This document shows, one piece after another, positions 24,866 to 33,695 of a DNA stretch of 64,000 nt. Every line of letters starts with the position of its first letter. Position 1 is the first letter of the stretch. The position numbers and the translations under genes were made by a program. The DNA comes from Sphingomonas sp. Leaf34. GTDB taxonomy: Bacteria > Pseudomonadota > Alphaproteobacteria > Sphingomonadales > Sphingomonadaceae. The stretch spans positions 744,001 to 808,000 of the forward strand of contig NZ_LMLC01000001.1 of NCBI RefSeq assembly GCF_001421805.1, in the 5' to 3' direction. The notes under the pieces were generated by a model. That model was not told where the DNA came from. It ran no database searches and worked only from the letters and a program-made list of their open reading frames with translations.

Positions 24866-25788
24866 CCCCCGCCCCGCCGCTACCCCCGATCCAGTCGACC
24901 CGCGCGGCGGTGCTGATCCCGTTCGGCATCGTCACGCTGATCTGGGGCTCGACCTGGCTCGTCATCCGCGACCAGATCGCGGTGGTGCCGCCGAGCTGGT
25001 CGATCAGCTACCGCTTCCTCGTCGCCGGCATCGCGATGGCGATCTATGCGAGCATCAAGCGCGAGAGCTTCCGGTTCGACGCGCGCGGCTACGCGTTCGC
25101 CGCCGTCATCGGCGTCGCGCTGTTCACGTTCAACTTCAACTTCGTCTACCGCGCCGAGCATTATGTCACCTCGGGGCTGGTCGCGGTGGTGTTCGCCCTC
25201 CTGCTCGTCCCCAACGCGATCTTCGGCCGCATCTTCCTCAAGCAACGCCTCGGGCGACAGCTGATGCTCGGCTGCGCGGTGGCGATGGCGGGAGTCGCGT
25301 TGCTGTTCGTCAACGAGGCGCGGGTCGATCCGCATGGGCCGCGCTCGGCGACGATCGGCATCGTGCTGACGCTGTGCGGCGTGATGGCCGCCTCCGTCGC
25401 GAACGTCATCCAGGGCAGCGCGTTCGCCAAACGCTATCCGATGGCGCCCGTGCTCGCGATCGCGATGCTGATCGGCGCGTGCCTCGATGCGGCGTTCGCG
25501 TGGATCACCACCGGGCCGCCGGTGTTCGAGGCCCGCTTCGGCTATGTCGCGGGCATCCTGTACCTCGGCGTGTTCGCGTCGGCGCTCGCCTTCCCGCTCT
25601 ATTTCAACGTCATCCGCGCGATCGGCCCGGCCAAGGCGGCTTATTCAGGCGTGATCGTGCCGGTGATCGCGATGCTGCTATCGACTCTGTTCGAGCGCTA
25701 TCACTGGTCGACGCTGGCGGTCGCCGGTGCGGTGCTGTCGGGCATCGGGCTGGTCATCGCACTCAGCGCACGCAGGCCGGCGCGGTAA
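24862..25788 (+). CDS. EamA/DMT-family transporter
   Basis: 308-residue inner-membrane protein with ten predicted helices in two EamA repeats, as in RhaT/YdcZ-like drug/metabolite exporters. Typical features are LIPFGIVTLIWGSTWLVIRDQ at the first helix, the WSISYRFLVAGIAMAIYA pair, and the second repeat starting around RSATIGIVLTLCGVMAAS with GPAKAAYSGVIVPVIAM near the end. Cargo is often an amino acid or metabolite. Its translation is coupled to the threonine aldolase gene. The last 88 bases overlap the end of the convergent epimerase gene at 25701-25788. Confidence 0.9.
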   Translation: MTPAPPLPPIQSTRAAVLIPFGIVTLIWGSTWLVIRDQIAVVPPSWSISYRFLVAGIAMAIYASIKRESFRFDARGYAFAAVIGVALFTFNFNFVYRAEHYVTSGLVAVVFALLLVPNAIFGRIFLKQRLGRQLMLGCAVAMAGVALLFVNEARVDPHGPRSATIGIVLTLCGVMAASVANVIQGSAFAKRYPMAPVLAIAMLIGACLDAAFAWITTGPPVFEARFGYVAGILYLGVFASALAFPLYFNVIRAIGPAKAAYSGVIVPVIAMLLSTLFERYHWSTLAVAGAVLSGIGLVIALSARRPAR

Positions 25789-26537
25789 TCGGGCCAGGCG
25801 GGCGTCCAGCCGAGCACGCGCTTGGCCTTGCCGTTCGCCACGCGCCGGTTCTCGTTATAGAATCCGCGCCCCATCGCCGACAGCTCGTCGAGCGTCACGA
25901 ACGGCGGCGCGGGCATGCCCAGCAGCATCGCCGCGAACGCCACGACGTCGTTCTGCGGCGCGGGCACGTCGTCCGCGAGATTATACGCCCCCGCCGGCGC
26001 ATCGAACCCGGCGATCACGCCCGAGACGATATCGTCGACATGCGCGCGGCTGAAGACCTGCCCCGGCTGCTCGATCCGGTGCGCCTTGCCCGCGCGCACG
26101 CGGTCGAGCGGCGAGCGACCCGGGCCATAGATCCCCGGCAACCGGAACGTCCGCGCGCCAAGTGCCAGCCAGTCCGCATCCGCCGCCGCCCGCGCGCTGC
26201 GCCGGCCGCCGCCGATCGGCGCGGTCTCGTCCACCCACGCGCCGCGCGCATCGCCGTACACGCCGGTCGACGACAGATAGCCGACCCACGCCCGAGTCCG
26301 CAGCAAAAGCGCGCCGTAGCGCCCCAGCACGGGGTCCGCCTCATGCTCGGGCGGGACCGACGACAGGATGTGCGTCGCCGCGGCGATCTCCGCGGTCACC
26401 GCGTCGGTATCGTCGAACCGGATCGAGTCGCCGCGACCGTCGCGCGTGGTGCCGACGACATGCCAGCCGTCCGCCGCCAGCCGATCGGCAAGCCGCCCGG
26501 CGGTGTAGCCCAGCCCGAAGATCAGCAGCCTGCTCAT
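25701..26537 (-). CDS. NAD-dependent epimerase-like SDR protein (YeeZ-like)
   Basis: 278-residue extended short-chain dehydrogenase fold. LLIFGLGYTAGRLADRLAAD is the dinucleotide loop, YLSSTGVYGDARGAWVDETA carries the catalytic-region tyrosine in a STxxYG context, and FRLPGIYGPGRSPLDR is the family's substrate loop. It resembles the YeeZ group of unknown substrate. The stop lies inside the convergent EamA gene, with 88 bases of overlap. The ATG overlaps the stop of the M28 peptidase by four bases (26534-26537), so the two are translationally coupled. A role in nucleotide-sugar or glycan chemistry is only a family-level guess. Confidence 0.85.
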   Translation of the reverse strand: MSRLLIFGLGYTAGRLADRLAADGWHVVGTTRDGRGDSIRFDDTDAVTAEIAAATHILSSVPPEHEADPVLGRYGALLLRTRAWVGYLSSTGVYGDARGAWVDETAPIGGGRRSARAAADADWLALGARTFRLPGIYGPGRSPLDRVRAGKAHRIEQPGQVFSRAHVDDIVSGVIAGFDAPAGAYNLADDVPAPQNDVVAFAAMLLGMPAPPFVTLDELSAMGRGFYNENRRVANGKAKRVLGWTPAWPDYRAGLRALSAMTSPMPDSTAPATASVDQ

Positions 26538-28216
26538 TTCGTCGTCCCGGTCGGTGCCATCGGCCCCTTATACAAGGTCCCGAAATAATCGCCCGCGTTC
26601 CACACCGGCCGCTGCGCGCCGTCAGCGATCTCGCGCGCGATCCGGTAGTTCGCATCGACGAACCGCACGCCCTGATCCCACATAATCGGCTGCGACAGGT
26701 CGTCCGACGGCTTGTGGTAATTGTTCGCCATGAAATACGCGACCGCGGCCTTGCCCGGCCCCTTCTGACCCGGCCACAGGAACACCGCCGGAATGCCCTT
26801 CTGGACGAAGCGGAAATGGTCGGAGCGGACGAAGATGCCCTCCTCCGGCATCGGATCGGGCGACAGGCCGACGCCGATCGCGGCGACCGCCTTTTGCACG
26901 ATCGGGCCGATCGTCGACCGCTCTGCGCCGAACACCACCATGTCCTCGAACTTGTAGGTCAGGATCGGCATGTCGAGATTCACGTCCGCGACGATCGAGG
27001 CCAGCGGCACGGTCGGATGGTTGGTGAAATAGTCGCTGCCGACCAGCCCCTTCTCCTCGCCGGTGACGGCAAGGAACATGATCGTCCGCTTGGGCGCCTG
27101 CCCGCTCGCCGTGAAGCGCTTGGCCTCCTCGATCAGGCTGGCGATGCCGATCGCATTGTCGAGCGCGCCGTTGTTGAGCGCGTCGCCCTTCACAGGCTTG
27201 GTGATGCCGATGTGATCGAGATGCGCCGAGAGCACGACGACTTCCTTGCCGACCACCGGATCGCTGCCGGGGATCATGCCGACGACGTTGCTGCTGGCGG
27301 CGGGTACGAAGCTTGTCTTGGTGGCGACGGTCAGCGTGCCGGGCAGCGGCATCGCCATGAACTTGGCATTGTCGCCCTCGGCCTGCTTGGCGATCCGGCT
27401 CCACGGCATTTTTGCGCCCGCGAACAGCTTGGCCGCGCCGGCCATGCTGACCGTGCCGAGCGACGGCGCGCGGGGCGCATCGACCTTGCCGGTGCCGTCG
27501 GGGTTCGCCCACGTCATCCGCGGCGTCGCATAGGACTCCGCCAGCTTGGCGAATGGCCGCACCTTGGCCGAGCGCGGGCTTTCGAGCGTGATCACGCCGA
27601 CCGCGCCCTTGGCCTGCGCGATCGCCGCCTTGGTGCCGCCCGAGCCGAAGAATGCGCGCTCCTCGCCACCGAACCGCGCGGGCGAGCCGCCGAAATAGGC
27701 GACGATCTTGCCGCGCACGTCGACGCCCTTATAATCGTCCTGGCCATATTGCGGCGCGTCGATGCCGTAGCCGACGAACACGACCGGGGCCGAAACGCTG
27801 GTTTCGGCCTTTGCGCCGTTCGCGGCGGGGACGTAGTCCTCACCGAACACGAGCGGCTGTGCGGGGCCGCGACCGGTCCAGACGAAATCCCCCTTGCTCG
27901 CCGCCTTGTAGCTGACCAGCGGCACCGTCTGGAGATAGCCGCCCGCGTCGCCACCCGGACGCAGCCCCGCGGCATAGAATTGCGCGGCGACATATTGCGC
28001 GGCGATGTCGAATTCGGGGCTCCCGGCCTCGCGCCCCTTCATCGCATCGGACGCCAGGAACAGCACGTGCGCCTTCATCGCCGCCTGGTCCGCGGGCAGC
28101 GGGGCAGCAAGCTTTGCGTTCAACGCGGCAGTGGTCGCCGCCGTAACGGGCGCAGTCTGAGCAAGCGCCGACGTAGAAAGCGCGAGAATCGCGAGCGCGC
28201 CAAGGGGACGATACAT
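26534..28216 (-). CDS. Secreted M28-family metallopeptidase
   Basis: 560-residue exported zinc peptidase. A signal peptide (LGALAILALSTSALAQ) leads to an N-terminal segment, a PA-type inserted domain (residues about 120-290) and an M28 catalytic domain. The zinc and catalytic residues are visible in LSAHLDHIG, GALDNAIGIASLIEEA, AVTGEEKGLVGSDYF (Glu pair), VNLDMP and ANNYHKPSDD. This is the arrangement of bacterial aminopeptidases of the periplasm or cell surface. It overlaps the start of the epimerase-like gene by four bases and lies divergent from pepN. Confidence 0.92.
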   Translation of the reverse strand: MYRPLGALAILALSTSALAQTAPVTAATTAALNAKLAAPLPADQAAMKAHVLFLASDAMKGREAGSPEFDIAAQYVAAQFYAAGLRPGGDAGGYLQTVPLVSYKAASKGDFVWTGRGPAQPLVFGEDYVPAANGAKAETSVSAPVVFVGYGIDAPQYGQDDYKGVDVRGKIVAYFGGSPARFGGEERAFFGSGGTKAAIAQAKGAVGVITLESPRSAKVRPFAKLAESYATPRMTWANPDGTGKVDAPRAPSLGTVSMAGAAKLFAGAKMPWSRIAKQAEGDNAKFMAMPLPGTLTVATKTSFVPAASSNVVGMIPGSDPVVGKEVVVLSAHLDHIGITKPVKGDALNNGALDNAIGIASLIEEAKRFTASGQAPKRTIMFLAVTGEEKGLVGSDYFTNHPTVPLASIVADVNLDMPILTYKFEDMVVFGAERSTIGPIVQKAVAAIGVGLSPDPMPEEGIFVRSDHFRFVQKGIPAVFLWPGQKGPGKAAVAYFMANNYHKPSDDLSQPIMWDQGVRFVDANYRIAREIADGAQRPVWNAGDYFGTLYKGPMAPTGTTK

Positions 28217-28317
28217 CCGAAAATCCTAGCAAAGGGAACGTGTTGCAGCGACGTAGCATGCACCAACTCCCGCGCAAGCTTTGGGTCACCCGGGCGAAGA
28301 CGTTGCCTACCGAGAAA

Positions 28318-28345
28318 CACCTCCCCGGCGGAGGCCGGGGAGGTG
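28318..28345. repeat. Single GGAG-loop hairpin, family B half-element
   Basis: CACCTCCCCGGC-GGAG-GCCGGGGAGGTG, a perfect 12-bp stem with a four-base loop. It is unusual because it lies between two 5' ends (M28 peptidase and pepN) rather than at gene ends. It corresponds to one arm of the family B element with two extra pairs on each side. Confidence 0.75.
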
Positions 28346-28415
28346 CAATGTTCGGATGAATGCGAACCAAGCTTTGGCTGGCGATAGATCGGCGCGGCCC
28401 TATATTCGCAAGGAT

Positions 28416-31022
28416 ATGCTCGATCTCCAGAACAGTCTCGCCCACCCTCTCGTCATTCGTCGCGAGGATTATGCCCCGCCGGAATGGCTGGTCCCCGAGA
28501 CGAAGCTGGATTTCGCCCTCGATCCGTCGACCACGCGGGTGACGGCAACGCTGTCGGTGACCCGCAACGGCGATCACGACAGCCCGTTGCGGCTCGACGG
28601 CGCGGGGCAGAAGCCGCTGTCGGTCACGGTCGACGGCGTCGCGGTCAACGACTGGCGGCTCGACGGCGAACAGCTCGTCATCCCGCTGACCGGCGCGGCG
28701 CACGTCGTCGAGACTCAGGTCGAGATCGCGCCCGATCGCAACACGCAGCTGATGGGGCTCTACGCGTCGGGCGGCAATCTCTGCACGCAGTGCGAGGCGG
28801 AGGGCTTTCGCCGCATCACCTATTTCCCCGACCGCCCCGACGTGCTCAGCGTCTATTCGGTCAGGATGATCGCGGACAGGACGCACTTCCCCGTGCTGCT
28901 CGCGAATGGCGATCCGGTCGCGCAAGGGCAGCTCGACGACGGCCGCCACTGGGCGACGTGGCACGATCCGTTCCCCAAGCCCTCCTATCTGTTCGCGCTG
29001 GTCGCGGGCGATCTCGCGGTCAACCGCGGCCGCTTCACGACGATGTCGGGCCGCGAGGTGTCGCTCGGCATCTGGGTGCGCGAGGCCGACCTGCCCAAGA
29101 CCGACCATGCGCTCAAGGCGCTCGAACTCGCGATGGCGTGGGACGAGACGACCTATGGCCGCGAATACGATCTCGACGTGTTCAACATCGTCGCGGTCGA
29201 CGATTTCAACTTCGGCGCGATGGAGAACAAGGGCCTCAACATCTTCAATTCGCGCTACATCCTGGCCGATCCGGATACCGCGACCGATTACGACTATGAC
29301 GCGATCGCCGCGGTGGTCGCGCACGAATATTTCCACAACTGGTCGGGCAACCGGATCACCTGCCGCGACTGGTTCCAGCTGTCGCTGAAGGAAGGCTTCA
29401 CCGTCTACCGCGACCAGGGCTTCTCCGCCGACCAAGGGTCGCGCGCCGTCAAGCGGATCGAGGACGTCCGCGGCCTGCGCGCGTCGCAGTTCCCCGAGGA
29501 TTCAGGGCCGCTCGCGCATCCCGTCCGGCCTGAATCCTATCAGGAAATCTCGAACTTCTACACCGCGACGATCTACAACAAGGGCGCCGAGCTGATCCGG
29601 ATGATGGCCGCGATCCTCGGCCCGCAGGGCTTCCGCGCGGGCACCGACCTGTATTTCGATCGCTACGACGGGACGGCCGCGACCTGCGAGGATTTCGTCA
29701 CGTCGATGGAGGAAGGCGGCAAGGTCGACCTGACGCAGTTCCGCCTCTGGTATTCGCAGGCGGGCACGCCGCGCGTCTCGGCCAACCTGACGTACGAAAC
29801 GGGCGTGTCGCCGGACGGCGATCGCGCGATGCTGCGGCTTGCCCAGCAGGTCCCCTCGACCCCCGGCCAGCCGGTGAAGTCGCCGATGGTGCTGCCGCTC
29901 CGCGTCCGGCTGTTCGGTGCCGATTCGGGCCTGCCGCTGACCGACGAGCGGCTCATCCTGTTCGACGATACGCTCGAGACGGTCGTGTTCGACGGCATCA
30001 CCGAACGCCCGGTGCTGTCGATCAACCGCGGCTTCTCGGCCCCCGTGGTGGTCGAGAGCAATCGCAGCGCGGCCGATCTCGCCTTCCTCAGCGCGCATGA
30101 CGACGATCCGTTCGCGCGGTACGAGGCGATGCAGCAGTTGATGCTCGATACCTTGGTCGCCTCGGCGGAGGGGCGGCCCGATCACGCAGACGTGATCGCC
30201 GCGGTCGCCAACACGCTCGACAATGCCGAGCTCGATCTCGCCTTCGTCGCCGAGGCGGTGCTGCTGCCGTCCGAAAGCTTCATCGGCGACCAGATGCTCG
30301 TCGTCGATCCCGAGGCGATCTTCCGTGCGCGCGAATCGCTGCGCCGCGATCTCGGTACGCAACTCGAGGCGCAGTGGCGCACCGCCTATGCGCGCGCCGA
30401 GGGCCAGCCCTATGCCTATACGCCCGAGGGCAAGGGCCTGCGTCGCCTGCGCACCGTCGCGCTCGGCTATATCGCGGCGAGCGGCGCGGACGATGCGGCC
30501 GACCTGGCATTCGCGCAGTTCGAATCGGCGGACAACATGACCGACCGGATGGGCGCGCTGACCACGCTGGTGAGCAGCGAGTCCGAGATCCGCACTACCG
30601 CGCTCGACATCTTCTACAGCCAATATTGCGACAACGCGCTGGTGCTCGACAAGTGGTTCCAGGCGCAGGCGCTGTCGTCGCGCGACGATACCGGCGCGAT
30701 CGTCGCAGGCCTTGCCGAGCATGCCGACTTCACGCTGACCAATCCCAATCGCGCGCGCGCGCTGATCGGCGCGTTCGGTGCGAACCAGCGCGCCTTCAAC
30801 AGTGCGGATGGGAGCGGGTATCGGTTCCTCGCCGACCAGCTGGTGGCGCTCGACCGGCTCAACCCGCAGACCGCGGCGAAGCTACTGCCGCCGCTCGGGC
30901 GCTGGCGGCGGTTCGATTCGGCGCGCGCCGGGCTGATGCGCGCGGAACTGGAGCGGATCGTGGCGACGCCAGGGCTATCGAAGGATCTGTTCGAGCAGGC
31001 GTCGAAAAGCCTGGAGGGGTAA
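28416..31022 (+). CDS. pepN: Aminopeptidase N (M1 family)
   Basis: 868-residue cytoplasmic zinc aminopeptidase, the size of E. coli PepN (870). The substrate-binding GAMENKG motif lies in FNFGAMENKGLNIFN, and the zinc motif HExxH(18)E appears as VAHEYFHNWSGNRITCRDW followed by LKEGFTVYRDQ. The amino end has a beta-sandwich and the carboxyl half a long all-alpha domain. The ATG at 28416 fits the family opening (IRREDYAPPEWL); an in-frame ATG lies at 28356. It trims N-terminal residues from peptides in protein turnover. Confidence 0.96.
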   Translation: MLDLQNSLAHPLVIRREDYAPPEWLVPETKLDFALDPSTTRVTATLSVTRNGDHDSPLRLDGAGQKPLSVTVDGVAVNDWRLDGEQLVIPLTGAAHVVETQVEIAPDRNTQLMGLYASGGNLCTQCEAEGFRRITYFPDRPDVLSVYSVRMIADRTHFPVLLANGDPVAQGQLDDGRHWATWHDPFPKPSYLFALVAGDLAVNRGRFTTMSGREVSLGIWVREADLPKTDHALKALELAMAWDETTYGREYDLDVFNIVAVDDFNFGAMENKGLNIFNSRYILADPDTATDYDYDAIAAVVAHEYFHNWSGNRITCRDWFQLSLKEGFTVYRDQGFSADQGSRAVKRIEDVRGLRASQFPEDSGPLAHPVRPESYQEISNFYTATIYNKGAELIRMMAAILGPQGFRAGTDLYFDRYDGTAATCEDFVTSMEEGGKVDLTQFRLWYSQAGTPRVSANLTYETGVSPDGDRAMLRLAQQVPSTPGQPVKSPMVLPLRVRLFGADSGLPLTDERLILFDDTLETVVFDGITERPVLSINRGFSAPVVVESNRSAADLAFLSAHDDDPFARYEAMQQLMLDTLVASAEGRPDHADVIAAVANTLDNAELDLAFVAEAVLLPSESFIGDQMLVVDPEAIFRARESLRRDLGTQLEAQWRTAYARAEGQPYAYTPEGKGLRRLRTVALGYIAASGADDAADLAFAQFESADNMTDRMGALTTLVSSESEIRTTALDIFYSQYCDNALVLDKWFQAQALSSRDDTGAIVAGLAEHADFTLTNPNRARALIGAFGANQRAFNSADGSGYRFLADQLVALDRLNPQTAAKLLPPLGRWRRFDSARAGLMRAELERIVATPGLSKDLFEQASKSLEG

Positions 31023-31027
31023 CCGGA

Positions 31028-31148
31028 ATCCTCCCCCGCCAGGGGGAGGTATCTGGCCCTTGCCAGACGGAGGGGGAAGGGGAAACCGCTGTTGCGTGTC
31101 CTCCCCCTCCGTCGCCTTCGGCGCCACCTCCCCCTGGCGGGGGAGGAT
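31028..31148. repeat. Intergenic palindrome, family A copy 2
   Basis: Same arms as copy 1 at 20426-20549, with a slightly different interior. It directly follows pepN and precedes a family D element 11 bases away. Confidence 0.9.
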
Positions 31149-31159
31149 CACACGCCCCC

Positions 31160-31229
31160 CGTTCGTACTGAGCGAAGTCGAAGCACCTTCGCTTGGGGCA
31201 TGCCCTTCGACTGCGCTCAGGGCGAACGG
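31160..31229. repeat. Intergenic palindrome, family D copy 2
   Basis: CGTTCGTACTGAGCGAAGTC arm with the inverted partner TTCGACTGCGCTCAGGGCGA. Paired with family A exactly as at 20426-20678. Confidence 0.8.
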
Positions 31230-31248
31230 GAGGCGGAGTTAAAGTGAC

Positions 31249-31698
31249 CTACCGCCGCGCGCCGAAGAATGCCCGCAGGATCCCCGCCGCCTCAGTCTCG
31301 GCAATGCCGGCGTAGATTTCGGGCCGGTGGTGACAGGTAGGCTGGCCGAAGAACCGCGGTCCGTGCTCGACTGCGCCGCCCTTCGCATCGGGCGCCCCAT
31401 AATAGAGCCGCGCGATCCGGGCATGCGCGATGGCGCCGGCGCACATCGCGCAGGGTTCGAGAGTCACCCACAGGTCGCACCCTTCGAGCCGATCGCTGCC
31501 CAAGGCCAGCGCGGCCGCGCGAATCGCCTGGATCTCGGCATGCGCGGTCGGATCGGACAGGGTTCGCGGCGCATTGGCCGCCACGGCGATAACGACGCCG
31601 TCCTTCACGACGACCGCGCCGACCGGGACTTCACCGGCCAGCGCGGCATCGCGCGCCGCGTCGAGCGCGCGGCGCATGGGGGCTGGGACGGGGAACAT
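31249..31698 (-). CDS. tadA: tRNA-specific adenosine deaminase
   Basis: 149-residue zinc deaminase that converts the wobble adenosine of tRNA-Arg(ACG) to inosine. The zinc and catalytic motifs are THAEIQAIR (HAE) and LEPCAMCAGAI (PCxxC), and MRRALDAARDAALAGEVPVGAVVV is the family opening. Length and order match TadA. It converges on pepN with repeats between, and lies 39 bases downstream of the small membrane protein on the same strand. Confidence 0.95.
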   Translation of the reverse strand: MFPVPAPMRRALDAARDAALAGEVPVGAVVVKDGVVIAVAANAPRTLSDPTAHAEIQAIRAAALALGSDRLEGCDLWVTLEPCAMCAGAIAHARIARLYYGAPDAKGGAVEHGPRFFGQPTCHHRPEIYAGIAETEAAGILRAFFGARR

Positions 31699-31737
31699 GG
31701 CGCAAAGCCCTGCCCGCCCCGCCCCGTCAGGTAAAGA

Positions 31738-31956
31738 TCAGTTCGGTGCCTGGCTGTTGGCGGGCTTCTCGACGTTGATCGTCGGCACCGCCACGGTCTT
31801 GTTCTCGGTGCCGAGCGTGACCTTGGCGACGTCGGCCTGGAACTTCGGCGCCTGGACCACGCCCTGGCGGGTCTGATCGATGTTGATGATTCCGAAATAC
31901 ATCAGGCCGACCACGACCAGCACGACGATCGCGACCAGTGACAAGAGCGTACGCAT
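31738..31956 (-). CDS. Small membrane protein, hypothetical
   Basis: 72-residue protein of unknown function. A single N-terminal hydrophobic stretch (LLSLVAIVVLVVVGLMYFG) acts as a signal anchor, followed by a short soluble tail with VVQAPKFQADVAKVTLG. The ATG at 31956 has AAGGGG six to eight bases upstream. Its location between tadA and rpmB gives no functional clue. Confidence 0.7.
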   Translation of the reverse strand: MRTLLSLVAIVVLVVVGLMYFGIINIDQTRQGVVQAPKFQADVAKVTLGTENKTVAVPTINVEKPANSQAPN

Positions 31957-32042
31957 GAGACATCCCCTTTTCTTGAACAGTTCGATAGCGTAACAACGTT
32001 GCCGAGCGCTGCCGGTTGCACAACACGTTTTACGTGAATCGG

Positions 32043-32070
32043 TTGACGAAAGCCGGCGTGCCAGCTATCC
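32043..32070 (+). promoter_or_regulatory. Promoter of rpmB
   Basis: TTGACGA (32043-32049) and GCTATCC (32064-32070), spaced 14 bases, fit the alphaproteobacterial housekeeping pattern TTGACGS-N10-14-GCTA. It lies 46 bases before the rpmB ATG, which fits a short leader for a ribosomal gene. Confidence 0.7.
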
Positions 32071-32115
32071 GCGCGCCTTTCCGGGGTTCCTCCCGACACT
32101 TGAATAGGTAATCAC

Positions 32116-32415
32116 ATGTCGCGCATTTGCGAACTGACCGGCAAGGGCCGGATGGTCGGGAACAACGTCTCCCACGCCAACAACAAGACCAAGCGCACGT
32201 TCCTGCCGAACCTGCAGAACGTCACGCTGCTGTCCGATTCGCTCGAAAAGGGCGTCAAGCTGCGCGTTTCGACGCACGGCCTGCGCACCGTCGAGCATAA
32301 TGGTGGCCTCGACAATTGGCTGGTGAAGACCTCGGACGACAAGCTGTCGCTCCGCGTTCGCCGCCTGAAGCGCGAAGTCGTCAAGAAGATCGCAGCCTCG
32401 GCAGTCGCCGCCTAA
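32116..32415 (+). CDS. rpmB: 50S ribosomal protein L28
   Basis: 99-residue ribosomal protein. [20 protein letters not shown] is the alphaproteobacterial L28 opening, followed by [16 protein letters not shown] and the basic C-terminal helix [15 protein letters not shown] housekeeping promoter precedes it and a strong hairpin terminator follows. Confidence 0.98.
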   Translation: MSRICELTGKGRMVGNNVSHANNKTKRTFLPNLQNVTLLSDSLEKGVKLRVSTHGLRTVEHNGGLDNWLVKTSDDKLSLRVRRLKREVVKKIAASAVAA

Positions 32416-32469
32416 CAGCGACGGCTGTCGGTTGCCGCTCAGTAGAGCGGCGGTCGAGACGAACACCGC

Positions 32470-32498
32470 GGCCCGCCCTGCACCTCGCAGGGCGGGCC
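32470..32498. terminator. Hairpin terminator after rpmB
   Basis: Perfect 12-bp stem GGCCCGCCCTGC (32470-32481) and GCAGGGCGGGCC (32487-32498) with a 5-base loop. It lies between convergent rpmB and a phytase-like gene, so it may end both transcripts. The plus strand continues into GTCGGCGTTTGT. Confidence 0.85.
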
Positions 32499-32514
32499 GT
32501 CGGCGTTTGTGCGG

Positions 32515-33540
32515 CTAGCGATCGAGCCGGAACTTCAGCAGCAGCGTCCGCTCGAGAACCATCTGGTTGTCGTCGGACACGAGCCAGACGATCGTCTGGC
32601 CATTCTCGACGGTCGTGTCGATTCCCTCGAAATTATCGTGAACCAGTGGCGCGTCGATCGTGGCGATCAGGGTGCCGCGGGCGATGCGCCCGGCCGCTAC
32701 GTCGCGTGCAGCCACCCGCGAGATTCGCGCGGAAAACGTAAACGGCAGCCGGAACGCGCGATCGAGCACCAGCAGGTCGCCGTTGGGCAATGCGGTGACA
32801 TCCGATGGATCTGACCGGCCATACGGTTCGTAGGCGAAGCGCTCCGCTGGTCCGGACCGCGTCGGATCGCCAGAGAAGATCAGCGCCTGCCGCGTGCGCA
32901 ATCGTGTCCGCGCCGAACCGGACCAGTCCGCCGGACGGGCATGCGCTTCTTCGCTGATGACCACGAACCGCCCATCCGGCAGCCGCGTCATCGCTTCGGG
33001 GCCGCCGTTCCCCGGCCAGGCCCGCATCGCATCGGGGTTCGCACGCGCCTCATAGCGCGCGAACCCGGGCGCATAGCGCCAGATCATATTGCTGTTCTCG
33101 AACCCCACCCAGATCTGCCCCGTCTTCGGATCGATCGCCATCGATTCGCTGTCACGGTCGCGTTTTTCCCAGCCGATCCCGGGGCCCGCGGGCAGGTTCG
33201 TGAACGCGACCCGGTGCGGGAGCCAGTCCGCGCCCATGTCGAACTGGACGATGTTGCCGCCATCGCTCAGCAACGTGAAGCGATTGCCGGTCGCGGCCGG
33301 CGCGACATCGAGCGACGAGAATCCCCCGAACGCGGGGTCGCGGCTGTCGAGCGCCAAACCACCAAGATAGGTCAGCCCACCGACGCGCACGTGCCGCGGA
33401 TTGGTGCGATCGAGCATCACGCGAGTCGCGGTGAGTTGCGCACGCTCGCCAAGCAGGTCGAGCCGGGCTTCGCCCGACCAGGTGGGCACGATCGCGCAGA
33501 CGCTGACGCAAACGAACAGGGCAGTGATCAGGCGTCGCAT
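32515..33540 (-). CDS. Secreted phytase-like/esterase-like family protein
   Basis: 341-residue exported protein of the family annotated as esterase-like activity of phytase (PF13449-like beta-propeller). A signal peptide (RRLITALFVCVSVCAIVPT) is followed by propeller repeats such as FTLLSDGGNIVQFDM, ESMAIDPKTGQIWVGFENSN, RFVVISEEA and LLVLDRAFRLPFTFSARI. The ATG at 33540 has GAGGG four bases upstream; the frame is open to 33600 but that extension has no signal character. The substrate is unknown, so the family name should not be taken as proof of phytase activity. Confidence 0.85.
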   Translation of the reverse strand: MRRLITALFVCVSVCAIVPTWSGEARLDLLGERAQLTATRVMLDRTNPRHVRVGGLTYLGGLALDSRDPAFGGFSSLDVAPAATGNRFTLLSDGGNIVQFDMGADWLPHRVAFTNLPAGPGIGWEKRDRDSESMAIDPKTGQIWVGFENSNMIWRYAPGFARYEARANPDAMRAWPGNGGPEAMTRLPDGRFVVISEEAHARPADWSGSARTRLRTRQALIFSGDPTRSGPAERFAYEPYGRSDPSDVTALPNGDLLVLDRAFRLPFTFSARISRVAARDVAAGRIARGTLIATIDAPLVHDNFEGIDTTVENGQTIVWLVSDDNQMVLERTLLLKFRLDR

Positions 33541-33695
33541 CGCGCCCTCATAGGGCCCCGCGCGGTCCGCGGAAGCATGAACCGCGGATAACGGAGGCAT
33601 TCAGGCTCGGCTCAATGCGAATCACCCATAAGCCTCTCATCGAGGATGGACGCACGGCCACCGCCGCCGCCGAAATCCCCAACGGGAGACGCACG

